A stretch of 11,984 bases of DNA from the NCBI GenBank assembly GCA_013203755.1, contig JABMPI010000289.1, positions 1 to 11,984 of the forward strand. Direction: 5' to 3'. Positions 1 to 6,342 of the stretch are shown one piece after another; the stretch's first letter is position 1; every line of letters starts with the position of its first letter. This DNA is from Bacteroidota bacterium. Its GTDB lineage: Bacteria > Bacteroidota > Bacteroidia > Bacteroidales > Prolixibacteraceae. The notes under the pieces are model-generated. The model searched no databases. It worked only from the letters and a program-made list of their open reading frames with translations, and was not told the DNA's origin. Made by a program: the position numbers and the translations under genes.

Positions 1-19
1 ATTTGCGGCTTTTGTAATG
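1..19 (-). repeat. Left arm of 19-bp inverted repeat in prs
   Basis: Positions 1-19 are the exact reverse complement of 279-297. Identity stops at position 20 / 278; on the other side it cannot be followed because the window begins at 1. The shared sequence encodes the ITKAAN stretch of PRPP synthetase and therefore appears twice, once on each strand. Confidence 0.95.
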
Positions 20-279
20 GTACCGGCAGTATCAATCATGTCGTCAACAATAATTACATCTCTGTCTTTAACATCACCAATAACTGTCATATTACCAACT
101 TCATTGGCTTTTACTCTTGTTTTGTGGCAAATTACCATTTCAGCCTCTAGCATTTTTGCATAGGTGTTGGCGCGTTTTGTTCCACCAACATCGGGTGATG
201 CGATAGTAATATTTTCGAGTCCCATTTTTTCAATGAAAGGGATAAAAAGTGCAGATGCATACAAATGGTCAACTGGCAC
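1..279 (-). pseudogene. prs: Ribose-phosphate pyrophosphokinase (PRPP synthetase), middle fragment, inverted relative to its 3' part
   Basis: Read on the minus strand, this gives 93 open codons starting VPVDHLYASALF and ending DTAGTITKAAN. They match the middle of bacterial PRPP synthetase, which makes 5-phosphoribosyl-1-diphosphate from ribose 5-phosphate and ATP for nucleotide, His and Trp synthesis in the cytoplasm. Visible landmarks are SPDVGGTKRA, the catalytic-loop Lys/Arg in HKTRVKAN, and the PRPP-binding loop VDDMIDTAGT. There is no start or stop: the reading frame runs off position 1 and, at the other end, stops abruptly at the junction near 277-280. The roughly 190 N-terminal residues usual for the family are absent. 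The next residues of the enzyme (LMKKAGARSV onward) continue on the opposite strand from 280, so the gene is rearranged here. The family is certain from the motifs; the cause of the break is inference. Confidence 0.9.
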
Positions 280-297
280 ATTACAAAAGCCGCAAAT
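279..297 (+). repeat. Right arm of 19-bp inverted repeat in prs, at the fold-back junction
   Basis: This is the exact reverse complement of 1-19, with a 259-nt spacer made of the inverted prs middle. The switch from minus-strand to plus-strand coding happens at its left edge, near 277-280. Confidence 0.95.
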
Positions 298-534
298 TTA
301 ATGAAAAAAGCAGGTGCCAGAAGCGTTAGAGCATTTGCTGCACACGGAGTTCTATCGGGACCTGCAGTCGAACGCATCGAAAAATCGGAGCTGGAAGAGG
401 TATATTTCACCGATTCTATTCAACGCAATATAGAGAGCACGAAAATTAAATACATCAGTGTTGCCGACGCAATGGGTGAAGCAATAAAAAGAGTCTATAA
501 AAATCAGTCAATTAGTTCGTTATATTATAAATAA
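280..534 (+). pseudogene. prs: Ribose-phosphate pyrophosphokinase, C-terminal fragment
   Basis: The plus-strand frame reads ITKAANLMKKAGARSV through to SISSLYYK and a TAA at 532-534. This is the C-terminal domain of PRPP synthetase, including the FAAHGVLSGPA segment and the conserved EAIKRV...SIS tail. Its first six residues (ITKAAN) are the same six that end the minus-strand fragment at 1-279, so the two pieces would join without loss into one enzyme if the left piece were flipped. An ATG at 265 would give a formal ORF, but its first codons (MVNWH) are antisense of the other fragment and are spurious. The gene precedes rplY and pth, the usual Bacteroidota neighbourhood, so the locus itself is ordinary and only the junction is odd. 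Confidence 0.9.
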
Positions 535-546
535 TTCCTATTTTTG
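516..546 (+). promoter_or_regulatory. Candidate Bacteroidota promoter for rplY
   Basis: TATTTTTG at 539-546 fits the -7 consensus TAnnTTTG exactly. A TTC at 516-518, 20 nt upstream, stands where TTG is expected, so the -33 match is imperfect. The site overlaps the end of prs and leaves a leader of about 95 nt before the rplY start. Confidence 0.4.
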
Positions 547-592
547 CACCGCTTTTTCCATAAGCAAACGCATTGATTATGCATGCTGTTTG

Positions 593-610
593 TTCCGCTT
601 TACGGCGGAA
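593..610 (+). other. GC-rich hairpin in the rplY leader
   Basis: TTCCGC (593-598) pairs with GCGGAA (605-610) across the 6-nt loop TTTACG. No T-run follows, so it is not an obvious terminator; it would form in the 5' leader of the rplY transcript. A regulatory role is possible but unproven. Confidence 0.3.
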
Positions 611-649
611 AGGGCTGAGTACCATAATTATTAACGTAAAAATTTAAAA

Positions 650-1273
650 ATGAAAACAGTAGTTATTAAAGGTCAGAAAAGAGAGACCATTGGCAAAAAA
701 GAGTCAAAAAAACTTCGTTTACAAGAAATTGTTCCTGCCGTATTGTATGGTGGTGAAGCAACTGTTCATTTTGCAGTTCCTTTTAGTGAATTAAGACAAT
801 TGGTTTATACACCAAATGTATATTTAGTTGACATTGACGTTGAAGGCACAATATACAAAGCCATGATTCAAGACATTCAATGGCACGCAGTAAAGGAGCA
901 AATTCTTCATATTGATTTTTTGATAATTCAAGATGGAAAACCAATTAAAATTGATGTTCCTGTTGCAGTTTCCGGCCTTGCAAAAGGTATTAAAATGGGT
1001 GGTAAAATAAGTATTAACTTGCGCAGACTTAAAGTAAAAGCTCTTGCACAAGATTTACCCGATTCAATTACTGTTGATGTTACCGATCTTGGTATTGGAG
1101 ATAGTATTAAAGTTAGTGAAATAGAAATTGCAAATGTTGAACTTTTAGATACCAAATCGAATGTTGTTGTGGCTGTTTCAATTACAAGAGCTGCTAAATC
1201 TGCTGGTGGTGCAGGAGAAGATACCGAAGAAGATGAAGGAGAAGAAGGAGAAGAAGCTGCAACTAAAGAATAA
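650..1273 (+). CDS. rplY: 50S ribosomal protein bL25, long (CTC/TL5-type) form
   Basis: This is a 207-residue bL25 that binds 5S rRNA in the large ribosomal subunit. The N-terminal domain (about 1-95) carries the family pattern KGQKRETIGKKESKKLR, VPAVLYGG and the HAVKEQILHIDFL strand. The C-terminal TL5-like beta domain (about 96-185) includes VPVAVSGLAKGIKMGG and LPDSITVDVTDLGIGDSIKV. The tail after about 188 is very acidic (GEDTEEDEGEEGEE), typical of the long form and longer than the roughly 94-residue E. coli protein. The ATG at 650 gives the normal N-terminus; no Shine-Dalgarno is visible, only the A-rich leader common in this phylum. It lies between prs and pth, the conserved Bacteroidota order. 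Confidence 0.95.
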   Translation: MKTVVIKGQKRETIGKKESKKLRLQEIVPAVLYGGEATVHFAVPFSELRQLVYTPNVYLVDIDVEGTIYKAMIQDIQWHAVKEQILHIDFLIIQDGKPIKIDVPVAVSGLAKGIKMGGKISINLRRLKVKALAQDLPDSITVDVTDLGIGDSIKVSEIEIANVELLDTKSNVVVAVSITRAAKSAGGAGEDTEEDEGEEGEEAATKE

Positions 1274-1309
1274 ATCTTAAAATATATTTCTGTGAAACGA
1301 GCTTTGAGT

Positions 1310-1347
1310 AACTGCTAAGATAATTGCTGGACTATTCATAGCGAGTT
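1310..1347 (+). other. Possible hairpin between rplY and pth
   Basis: AACTGCTA (1310-1317) can pair with TAGC-G-AGTT (1339-1347) with one bulged G and a 21-nt loop. No T-run follows. It lies in the 110-nt rplY-pth gap and could be a processing or attenuation structure, or chance. Confidence 0.2.
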
Positions 1348-1383
1348 CCATCTGTTACCTTTACATACTATAATTTTAAACAG

Positions 1384-1950
1384 ATGAAGTACTTAATTGC
1401 CGGTCTCGGTAATATCGGACCAGAATATAAAAATACTCGCCATAATATTGGCTTTCAAATATTGGACGCTCTCTCTGAGGCGTCCAATATTAGTTTTAAA
1501 GATGGCCGTTACGGTTTTGTTGCCGAGTATAAATTCAAGGCCCGAACATTTATTCTCTTAAAACCCACCACTTATATGAACCTTAGCGGGCGGGCAGTAA
1601 ATTACTGGTTGCAAAAAGAGAAAATAGACATTAAAAATCTATTGGTTTTAGTCGACGATATTGCATTACCTTTTGGAACCATTCGGGTTAGGGCAAAAGG
1701 TGGGGCTGGTGGGCACAATGGTTTAGATAACATTAATGATGTTTTGGGAAGAAACGATTATGCCCGCTTGCGTTTTGGGGTTGGCGACGATTTCCATAAA
1801 GGTTTTCAAGCCGATTACGTATTAAGCGATTGGGATAAAAGTGAAATAAAAGAGATGCCCGAAAAGCTGGATAGTTGTATTGAAATTATTAAAAGTTTTG
1901 GTACAATTGGAACAGAACGTACCATGAATTTTTTCAATAAAAGAAAATAA
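1384..1950 (+). CDS. pth: Peptidyl-tRNA hydrolase
   Basis: A 188-residue cytoplasmic enzyme that cleaves the ester bond of peptidyl-tRNAs dropped by ribosomes, releasing tRNA for reuse. Length is normal for bacterial Pth. The active-site set is complete: N10 in GLGN, H20 in NTRHN, N66 in PTTYMNLSG, D91 in VDDIALPFG and N112 in AGGHNGL, equivalent to E. coli N10, H20, N68, D93 and N114. The ATG at 1384 fits the family N-terminus (MKYLIAGLGN). The next gene starts one base after the TAA, so the two are almost certainly cotranscribed and probably translationally coupled. A perfect 12-bp inverted repeat sits inside the coding region at 1458-1491 and is listed separately. Confidence 0.97.
   Translation: MKYLIAGLGNIGPEYKNTRHNIGFQILDALSEASNISFKDGRYGFVAEYKFKARTFILLKPTTYMNLSGRAVNYWLQKEKIDIKNLLVLVDDIALPFGTIRVRAKGGAGGHNGLDNINDVLGRNDYARLRFGVGDDFHKGFQADYVLSDWDKSEIKEMPEKLDSCIEIIKSFGTIGTERTMNFFNKRK
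1458..1491 (+). repeat. Perfect 12-bp inverted repeat (hairpin) inside pth
   Basis: AATATTGGACGC (1458-1469) is the exact reverse complement of 1480-1491, with a 10-nt loop. Within the loop CTC (1471-1473) can pair with GAG (1477-1479) after one bulged T. It covers codons for ILDALSEASNI, about 75 nt after the start codon, and no T-run follows. An mRNA hairpin this strong near the 5' end of a coding region is unusual. Confidence 0.85.
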
Positions 1951-1951
1951 A

Positions 1952-2329
1952 ATGGCTGAAGGTGTACGAATTGACAAATGGTTGTGGGCTATTCGTATTT
2001 TCAAAACACGAAGTATGGCAACCGAAGCTTGTAAAAAAGGCCATATTTCAATTGGTGACTCAACATTAAAACCATCGAAAATGATACAGGTGGGAGAAAT
2101 CGTTAAAGTACGTAAACCTCCTATTACAAAAAGTTTAAAAGTTTTGGCATTAACCGGAAAACGAATGTCTGCAAAATTGATTTTAGGTTTTGTTGAAGAT
2201 GTTACTCCTGTGGAAGAGCTTGAACTTTTAGAAATGCAGAAGAATATGCGCTGGATTTCGCGCGATCGAGGAACCGGGCGACCTACAAAAAAAGACCGTC
2301 GGGAATTGGACGATTTTCTTGATGCTTAA
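1952..2329 (+). CDS. hslR: S4-domain RNA-binding protein, Hsp15 (HslR) family
   Basis: A 125-residue basic protein with one S4 RNA-binding domain near the N-terminus (about 6-65): RIDKWLWAIRIFKTRSMA, then ACKKGHISIGD and VGEIVKVRK. The C-terminal tail with GRPTKKDRRELDDF is typical of the Hsp15 family. E. coli Hsp15 binds free 50S subunits that still carry peptidyl-tRNA after premature dissociation, helping to recycle stalled subunits. Its position one base after pth, which hydrolyses peptidyl-tRNA, suits such a shared ribosome-rescue role, though that link is inference here. The symbol is given by family resemblance; Bacteroidota copies are usually annotated only as S4-domain proteins. Confidence 0.88.
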   Translation: MAEGVRIDKWLWAIRIFKTRSMATEACKKGHISIGDSTLKPSKMIQVGEIVKVRKPPITKSLKVLALTGKRMSAKLILGFVEDVTPVEELELLEMQKNMRWISRDRGTGRPTKKDRRELDDFLDA

Positions 2330-2372
2330 TCAATTTTAAATAACTCAGTTTAACAATTTTATAGTTTCTATC

Positions 2373-2912
2373 ATGTTAGTTGCAAAAGAAAAAAGAAAAG
2401 AAAACATAGCCGAATACATTTTGTATTTGTATCAGGTTGAAGATTTAATTCGTGCATTTCAATCGGACATTAACTTGATTCAGGAAAAGTTAGTTACGAG
2501 TTATCAGGCTGATGAAAAAACATCTGCTGAAATTACAGATTGGTACAACAATTTGGCAATAATGATGGAGAAAGAGGGAATTCAGGAAAAAGGACATTTG
2601 CAATTTCTTACCAACCTTATCGGCGACATTAATGGGTTGCATATACAATTAATGAATACCGGAACCGAGAAAGTGTATGTACAAACGTTCAATGCTGTTT
2701 CTGGTTTAATTACCGAATTGAAACAAAAAAACAGCACTGCGAAAAACGACATTCAATTGGGACTCGACACGGTTTACGGTTTCCTTTTACTGCGAATGAA
2801 AAAAGCCGAAATTTCGGAAGCAACAGTTAATGCCATTAAACAAATAAGTCAGTGGTTGGGGATTCTTTCAAATCTTTACAAAAATTATGAAGAAGGAAAA
2901 TTAGACCTCTAA
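2373..2912 (+). CDS. DUF4924-like protein of unknown function
   Basis: A 179-residue, mostly helical soluble protein with no signal peptide or membrane segment. The N-terminus (VAKEKRKENIAEYILYLYQV followed by EDLIRAF) resembles the Bacteroidota family DUF4924 as I remember it. Further helices contain EITDWYNNLAIMM, HLQFLTNLIGDINGLH and a C-terminal QISQWLGILSNLYKNYEEG. Family members are short cytoplasmic proteins with no known activity. The gene lies 43 nt after the S4 gene, on the same strand and before a strong terminator, so it is probably the last gene of the rplY-pth-hslR unit. That context hints at translation-related physiology but does not show it. The ATG at 2373 is the only reasonable start. 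Confidence 0.8.
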   Translation: MLVAKEKRKENIAEYILYLYQVEDLIRAFQSDINLIQEKLVTSYQADEKTSAEITDWYNNLAIMMEKEGIQEKGHLQFLTNLIGDINGLHIQLMNTGTEKVYVQTFNAVSGLITELKQKNSTAKNDIQLGLDTVYGFLLLRMKKAEISEATVNAIKQISQWLGILSNLYKNYEEGKLDL

Positions 2913-2935
2913 TAACTATTCAAAAAATATATACA

Positions 2936-2980
2936 AAAAATGCCATCTGCTTATTCCATTGGAATACAGATGGCATTTTT
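2936..2980. terminator. Two-tier bidirectional intrinsic terminator
   Basis: A 14-bp perfect stem (AAAAATGCCATCTG at 2936-2949 with 2967-2980) encloses a second stem (TATTCCA 2952-2958 with TGGAATA 2960-2966), separated by the 2-nt bulge CT. A T-run ends the right arm on the plus strand, and the A-run 2935-2940 gives the T-run on the minus strand. It sits 24 nt after the plus-strand DUF4924-like gene and 4 nt after the minus-strand DCC gene, so it can terminate both converging transcripts. Confidence 0.9.
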
Positions 2981-2984
2981 ACAT

Positions 2985-3371
2985 TTATAAGACCCTGCAA
3001 GAGTTCCGTTTCCCAAACCACCGGTAGCGATTTTTTGCGATCCACGAATAAATACTATTTCTTATTTTAACCGGAATAATCTGAAAAACAGAAAACAAAT
3101 TCCAGGGGAAAGGCAACAAACCGGCAATTTGAATAACCGCCTCCGATTCTAAATAAACCTGATTCTCTAAAATTAAAATAACTGAATCTGTTTCTAAAGA
3201 AATATTATTTATTGCTACTAATTCTTTTCCTCTTTCTGATTGCAAAGTCACAAAATAAAACTGTTTTTTGTCATCTAGTTTCATCACAAAATTAACTGCT
3301 CCGTTGCACAAATTGCAAACACCATCGAAAAGTAGTATTGGCTTTTCCTTTTTCATACTATACAATAACAA
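2985..3371 (-). CDS. DCC-family (DUF393) thiol-disulfide oxidoreductase-like protein
   Basis: A protein of 128 residues, or 123 if it starts at the second Met. The hallmark DGVCNLC motif, with the Cys pair C19-x-x-C22, lies just after the first strand (ILLFDGVCNLCNGAVNFVM). LQSERGKELV follows in the middle, and the C-terminus ends RYRWFGKRNSCRVL, another family signature. DCC proteins have a thioredoxin-like fold and a predicted redox role; substrates are unknown. There is no signal peptide. The alternative start at 3356 (MKKEKPILLFDG) looks more typical, and neither start has a Shine-Dalgarno site. A candidate terminator separates it from the upstream sulfatase gene, so it may have its own promoter, which I could not identify. 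Confidence 0.9.
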   Translation of the reverse strand: MLLYSMKKEKPILLFDGVCNLCNGAVNFVMKLDDKKQFYFVTLQSERGKELVAINNISLETDSVILILENQVYLESEAVIQIAGLLPFPWNLFSVFQIIPVKIRNSIYSWIAKNRYRWFGKRNSCRVL

Positions 3372-3393
3372 TGTATGAGAATAACTGTTCCAT

Positions 3394-3421
3394 AAAAAAG
3401 GACAGCCAATTGACTACCCTT
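3394..3421 (-). terminator. Intrinsic terminator after the sulfatase gene
   Basis: On the minus strand AAGGGTAGTC, loop AATT, GGCTGTCCTT can form a 10-bp RNA stem (3398-3421) containing three G-U pairs, followed directly by TTTT. It lies 27 nt past the sulfatase stop codon. Confidence 0.5.
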
Positions 3422-3448
3422 AAATATCTTTCTATTGTTTAATTCAAT

Positions 3449-4885
3449 CTAAAATAACTCCGGAAAAATCGGATGCAAATCCAAGGGGTCGTCCATAATT
3501 TGCTGTTGTCTTTTAAACTTTGTAATCAATTCTGTTTTAACTTTTGCGTATTCTGCATTGTCAGCCAAATCATTCATCTCTTCCGGGTCGTTTACCATAT
3601 CAAAGATCCTGATTTTTTTAGCTTTCGGATAAATAATCATTTTAAATTTATCGGTACGCACCATTCGCTGAAAATTAATATACGCACCATATATTTCTGA
3701 GTATTGACTTTCATCAACCTCATTATTTACCATTGGCATTAAACTGTTGAATTCAACATATTCAGGTTTTTCTATTCCGGCTAAATCCAACGAAGTCGCC
3801 ATAACGTCTTGCAAATAAACCTGCATGTCGCGTTTTTCGTTTTCAGGGATATTGGGACCAACAACAATAAGCGGCACACGCATGCTGTGGTCGTACATAT
3901 TTTGTTTTCCAACCAGCCCATGATTTCCAACCGACAGACCATGGTCGGCACTAAAAATTATATACGTGTTTTTATCTTGCCCTGTCTCTTTAAGATGCGA
4001 GATAATCCGTCCAATTTGCTCATCCATGTGTGTAATTATCGCATAATATTCCTGACGATGAACTTTAATGGAATATTCGGTACGTGGAAACGGCGCCAGT
4101 TTTTCGTCGCGCAAACCCGGTCCGCAACCAATACTGTCTTTATAAGGATACATCTCTAAATACGATTTAGGAACAGATACATTTTCCAAGGGGTACATGT
4201 CTACATATTTTTTTGGCGACTGACGAGGGTCGTGTGGAGCATTAAAAGCGAGGTACATAAAAAATGGATTCTTACTAACTTTGGCAGAGTCGAGGTATTC
4301 AATGGCATTGTCGGCAACCACTTCGCTCCAATGTTTTCCTCCTTGCCAAAAACCACCATATTTTTTATGCCAGGGCAACCAGGTTGTATCTCCCGGCGAA
4401 TGTGGCCTGTTGTATGCTTCTGGTACCGATTTTGGCATTCCCGGACGTATATCCGAAGCCGTTTGAAAGATGGAGTTTGCATCTTGCTTTACATGCCATT
4501 TCCCGGTCATGTATGTATCGTAGCCGGCATTCTCCATCATCAGACTCCAAAATTGCCCCTTCTCTTTCATAGCCGGATAATTCTTTTCCGATTTATTTGC
4601 CCGCCAAATAAACCGTCCGGTATTCATCATCGCACGACTGGCAACACAAACGGCACCGTTCCAGCCACCCATATTATAAGTGTGCGTAAACGTAACACCC
4701 GAGCTTGCCAACTTATCTAAATTTGGCGTTATCACTTCTTTATTTCCCAGAGCATGAACACCCAAATAAGTTTGGTCATCGGCAAAAATAAAGAGAATGT
4801 TAGGTTTTTCAGGTGGAGTCACTTTTTGTGTGCAGGAACTTAAAATTACAAAAGTTAAAAAGAAAAAATAAGCAATTCGTTTCAT
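3449..4885 (-). CDS. Type I (S1, FGly-dependent) sulfatase, lipoprotein
   Basis: A 478-residue secreted sulfatase, expected to remove sulfate esters from a glycan or small organic sulfate. A hydrophobic leader ends in lipobox LSSC (C18), so the protein is probably lipid-anchored. Metal-binding D36-D37 (FADDQ) open the alkaline-phosphatase-like fold. The FGly motif is C80-V-A-S-R84, a CxAxR variant of the usual C-x-P-x-R. Further expected active-site residues are K129 and H131 (GKWHV), H218 (APHDPR), D314-H315 (SADHGLSVGNHG) and K327 (VGKQNMY). The C-terminal subdomain is about 380-478. Cys-type maturation needs an anSME or FGE enzyme, which is not in this window, and no SusC/SusD or glycosidase genes flank it. 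Substrate and SulfAtlas subfamily cannot be assigned by eye. Confidence 0.95.
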   Translation of the reverse strand: MKRIAYFFFLTFVILSSCTQKVTPPEKPNILFIFADDQTYLGVHALGNKEVITPNLDKLASSGVTFTHTYNMGGWNGAVCVASRAMMNTGRFIWRANKSEKNYPAMKEKGQFWSLMMENAGYDTYMTGKWHVKQDANSIFQTASDIRPGMPKSVPEAYNRPHSPGDTTWLPWHKKYGGFWQGGKHWSEVVADNAIEYLDSAKVSKNPFFMYLAFNAPHDPRQSPKKYVDMYPLENVSVPKSYLEMYPYKDSIGCGPGLRDEKLAPFPRTEYSIKVHRQEYYAIITHMDEQIGRIISHLKETGQDKNTYIIFSADHGLSVGNHGLVGKQNMYDHSMRVPLIVVGPNIPENEKRDMQVYLQDVMATSLDLAGIEKPEYVEFNSLMPMVNNEVDESQYSEIYGAYINFQRMVRTDKFKMIIYPKAKKIRIFDMVNDPEEMNDLADNAEYAKVKTELITKFKRQQQIMDDPLDLHPIFPELF

Positions 4886-5044
4886 AGTTGATTGTTTTAT
4901 CTTGTAAAAATAGCAAAGAAATGCAAAAAAGGATTAGATAAATTAAACACAAATCTGGATGAATGCAAAAATGCCTAAATGGGAGAAATTAAAAAACTTG
5001 AAAAAGCATTTTTCAGAAATGAAGGCTGAACTCTATAACCAATT

Positions 5045-5064
5045 TTCAATTTTATAAAATTGAA
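5045..5064. repeat. Perfect 20-nt AT palindrome downstream of the amidase gene
   Basis: TTCAATTTTATAAAATTGAA equals its own reverse complement. It lies 38 nt past the amidase stop. It might act as a weak terminator hairpin, but has no GC core or T-run and may be chance in AT-rich DNA. Confidence 0.3.
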
Positions 5065-5102
5065 TTTAAAATCTAATTACTATCTACTAACAACAAAGAA
5101 CC

Positions 5103-6143
5103 CTACTTATTCGTCTTAAAATCAGTAATCATTCCTTCCGTAAGCCAGTTTGCAACCGCTTGTCGGTTATCTTTTAAAATAAAACGTTGAATATCGCGTT
5201 TATGATTAATATTTCCCAACTCAATATAAACGGCAACAGGATTCGTATTTCTTACAACATATAAACTCCTCGACGACACTGTACCATTGTAACCACGCCC
5301 GGGTTGATGCTGATTGTATTTATCCTGAAAAGTTTTCTGAAGTGTTTTAGCAGCCTTTTCCCCTGTATTACTCCTTTTGTCGTGATAAAAGAAAACATCA
5401 ATATTTTCTCCCACAGGACGAGAATCAACATGCAAGGCAATCATTCGACTAAAACCTTTTCTGTTATTACTGTGTAATTTATTTACCGCATCAGTACGTT
5501 GTTTCAATCTCCTGGTTTGGTTTAATGGAATTTTGAGATTTGGATAACAGACTTCGTCATGATCCACTTTCAAAATACTTTCATCTCTAATTCCATCATT
5601 TTTATCGCGGGTAATCATGTACACCGCTGCCCCTTCCTTAATAAGTTTTCTAGCCAGCCGAATTGTCATGTCGTAGGCATATTCATCTTCGCAAACTTGT
5701 TTCCCGTTGTATTTTCCCACAGCCCCGGGATCGGGGCCACCGTGCCCGGCCATTAAGTAGTAAGTAGCTCCTTTTAATTCGCTACTTGTAATTTCAACGT
5801 TTTCATATTCTTTGCCAAAAATTTCATAACGAACTGTTTTACCCGTCGCTTTCGCTGGAGATAATTTTTCAGTTTTAACAGGAGTCGATGGAAGTTTGTA
5901 TTTTTTACCAACAATTAACGAATTTTCCTTCCCCAGTTTATCCATATTCAATTTTACAAAAGTCTCCATGTTTTCAGAAACAGACATGCCATGCCGAGTA
6001 AGCAAGCGATAAATCCCATCGCCCTTTTCTGCAACTACCTCCTTATTCTGAGCATTACTTATTTGCGGAAATATTAAGACTGCTAAAAAAAATGTTAAAA
6101 TAAATCGGGTAACTATTTTTATATGTAAATTTGAATCGAACAT
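5103..6143 (-). CDS. Secreted N-acetylmuramoyl-L-alanine amidase (Amidase_3) with LysM-like N-terminal domain
   Basis: A 346-residue peptidoglycan hydrolase predicted to cleave the amide bond between N-acetylmuramic acid and L-alanine. Residues 1-31 form a signal peptide (hydrophobic FILTFFLAVLIF, cleavage near SNA-QNK). Residues 38-86 resemble a LysM cell-wall-binding domain (GDGIYRLLTRHGMSVSENM to GKKYKLP). The catalytic domain, about 125-340, shows the zinc ligands of Amidase_3: H134 in GHGGPDPGA, E154 in CEDEYAYD and H238 in ALHVDS. The catalytic Glu is E308 in YIELGNINHKRD. The gene is divergent from lnt across about 200 nt. An individual amiA/B/C-type name is not justified. No nonstandard residues or breaks are visible. 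Confidence 0.93.
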   Translation of the reverse strand: MFDSNLHIKIVTRFILTFFLAVLIFPQISNAQNKEVVAEKGDGIYRLLTRHGMSVSENMETFVKLNMDKLGKENSLIVGKKYKLPSTPVKTEKLSPAKATGKTVRYEIFGKEYENVEITSSELKGATYYLMAGHGGPDPGAVGKYNGKQVCEDEYAYDMTIRLARKLIKEGAAVYMITRDKNDGIRDESILKVDHDEVCYPNLKIPLNQTRRLKQRTDAVNKLHSNNRKGFSRMIALHVDSRPVGENIDVFFYHDKRSNTGEKAAKTLQKTFQDKYNQHQPGRGYNGTVSSRSLYVVRNTNPVAVYIELGNINHKRDIQRFILKDNRQAVANWLTEGMITDFKTNK

Positions 6144-6221
6144 ATTAAACGCAAATTCTGATTGTTTATTTATAATTGTTTTTGCTAAAATAATTGTAAG
6201 TTTTTATATATCACTTCCTTT

Positions 6222-6341
6222 ATGAAACGAAGTTTCAGCTATTCATTGTTAATAACTTGGATTTTATTTACGGTTCTTTGCAGAACAGCTTATAATTCAA
6301 CAAGTTCTAATGCCCATTTTTTTATAATACTAAAGTCTTAA
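6222..6341 (+). CDS. Possible 39-residue small membrane or secreted peptide upstream of lnt
   Basis: An ATG at 6222 opens 39 codons ending in TAA at 6339-6341, one base before the lnt ATG. The peptide begins MKRSFSYSLLITWILFTVLC: basic N-terminus, then a hydrophobic stretch like a signal anchor, then a polar Ser/Asn-rich part. The tight spacing to lnt would allow translational coupling. I do not recognise the sequence. The region is AT-rich and such an ORF can arise by chance, so it is a candidate only. Confidence 0.3.
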   Translation: MKRSFSYSLLITWILFTVLCRTAYNSTSSNAHFFIILKS

Positions 6342-6342
6342 A

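Noticed and set aside
4232..4720. 162-codon plus-strand ORF antisense to the sulfatase
   Set aside because: A shadow of the sulfatase frame, Cys/His/Pro-rich with no domain; the minus-strand sulfatase motifs are decisive.
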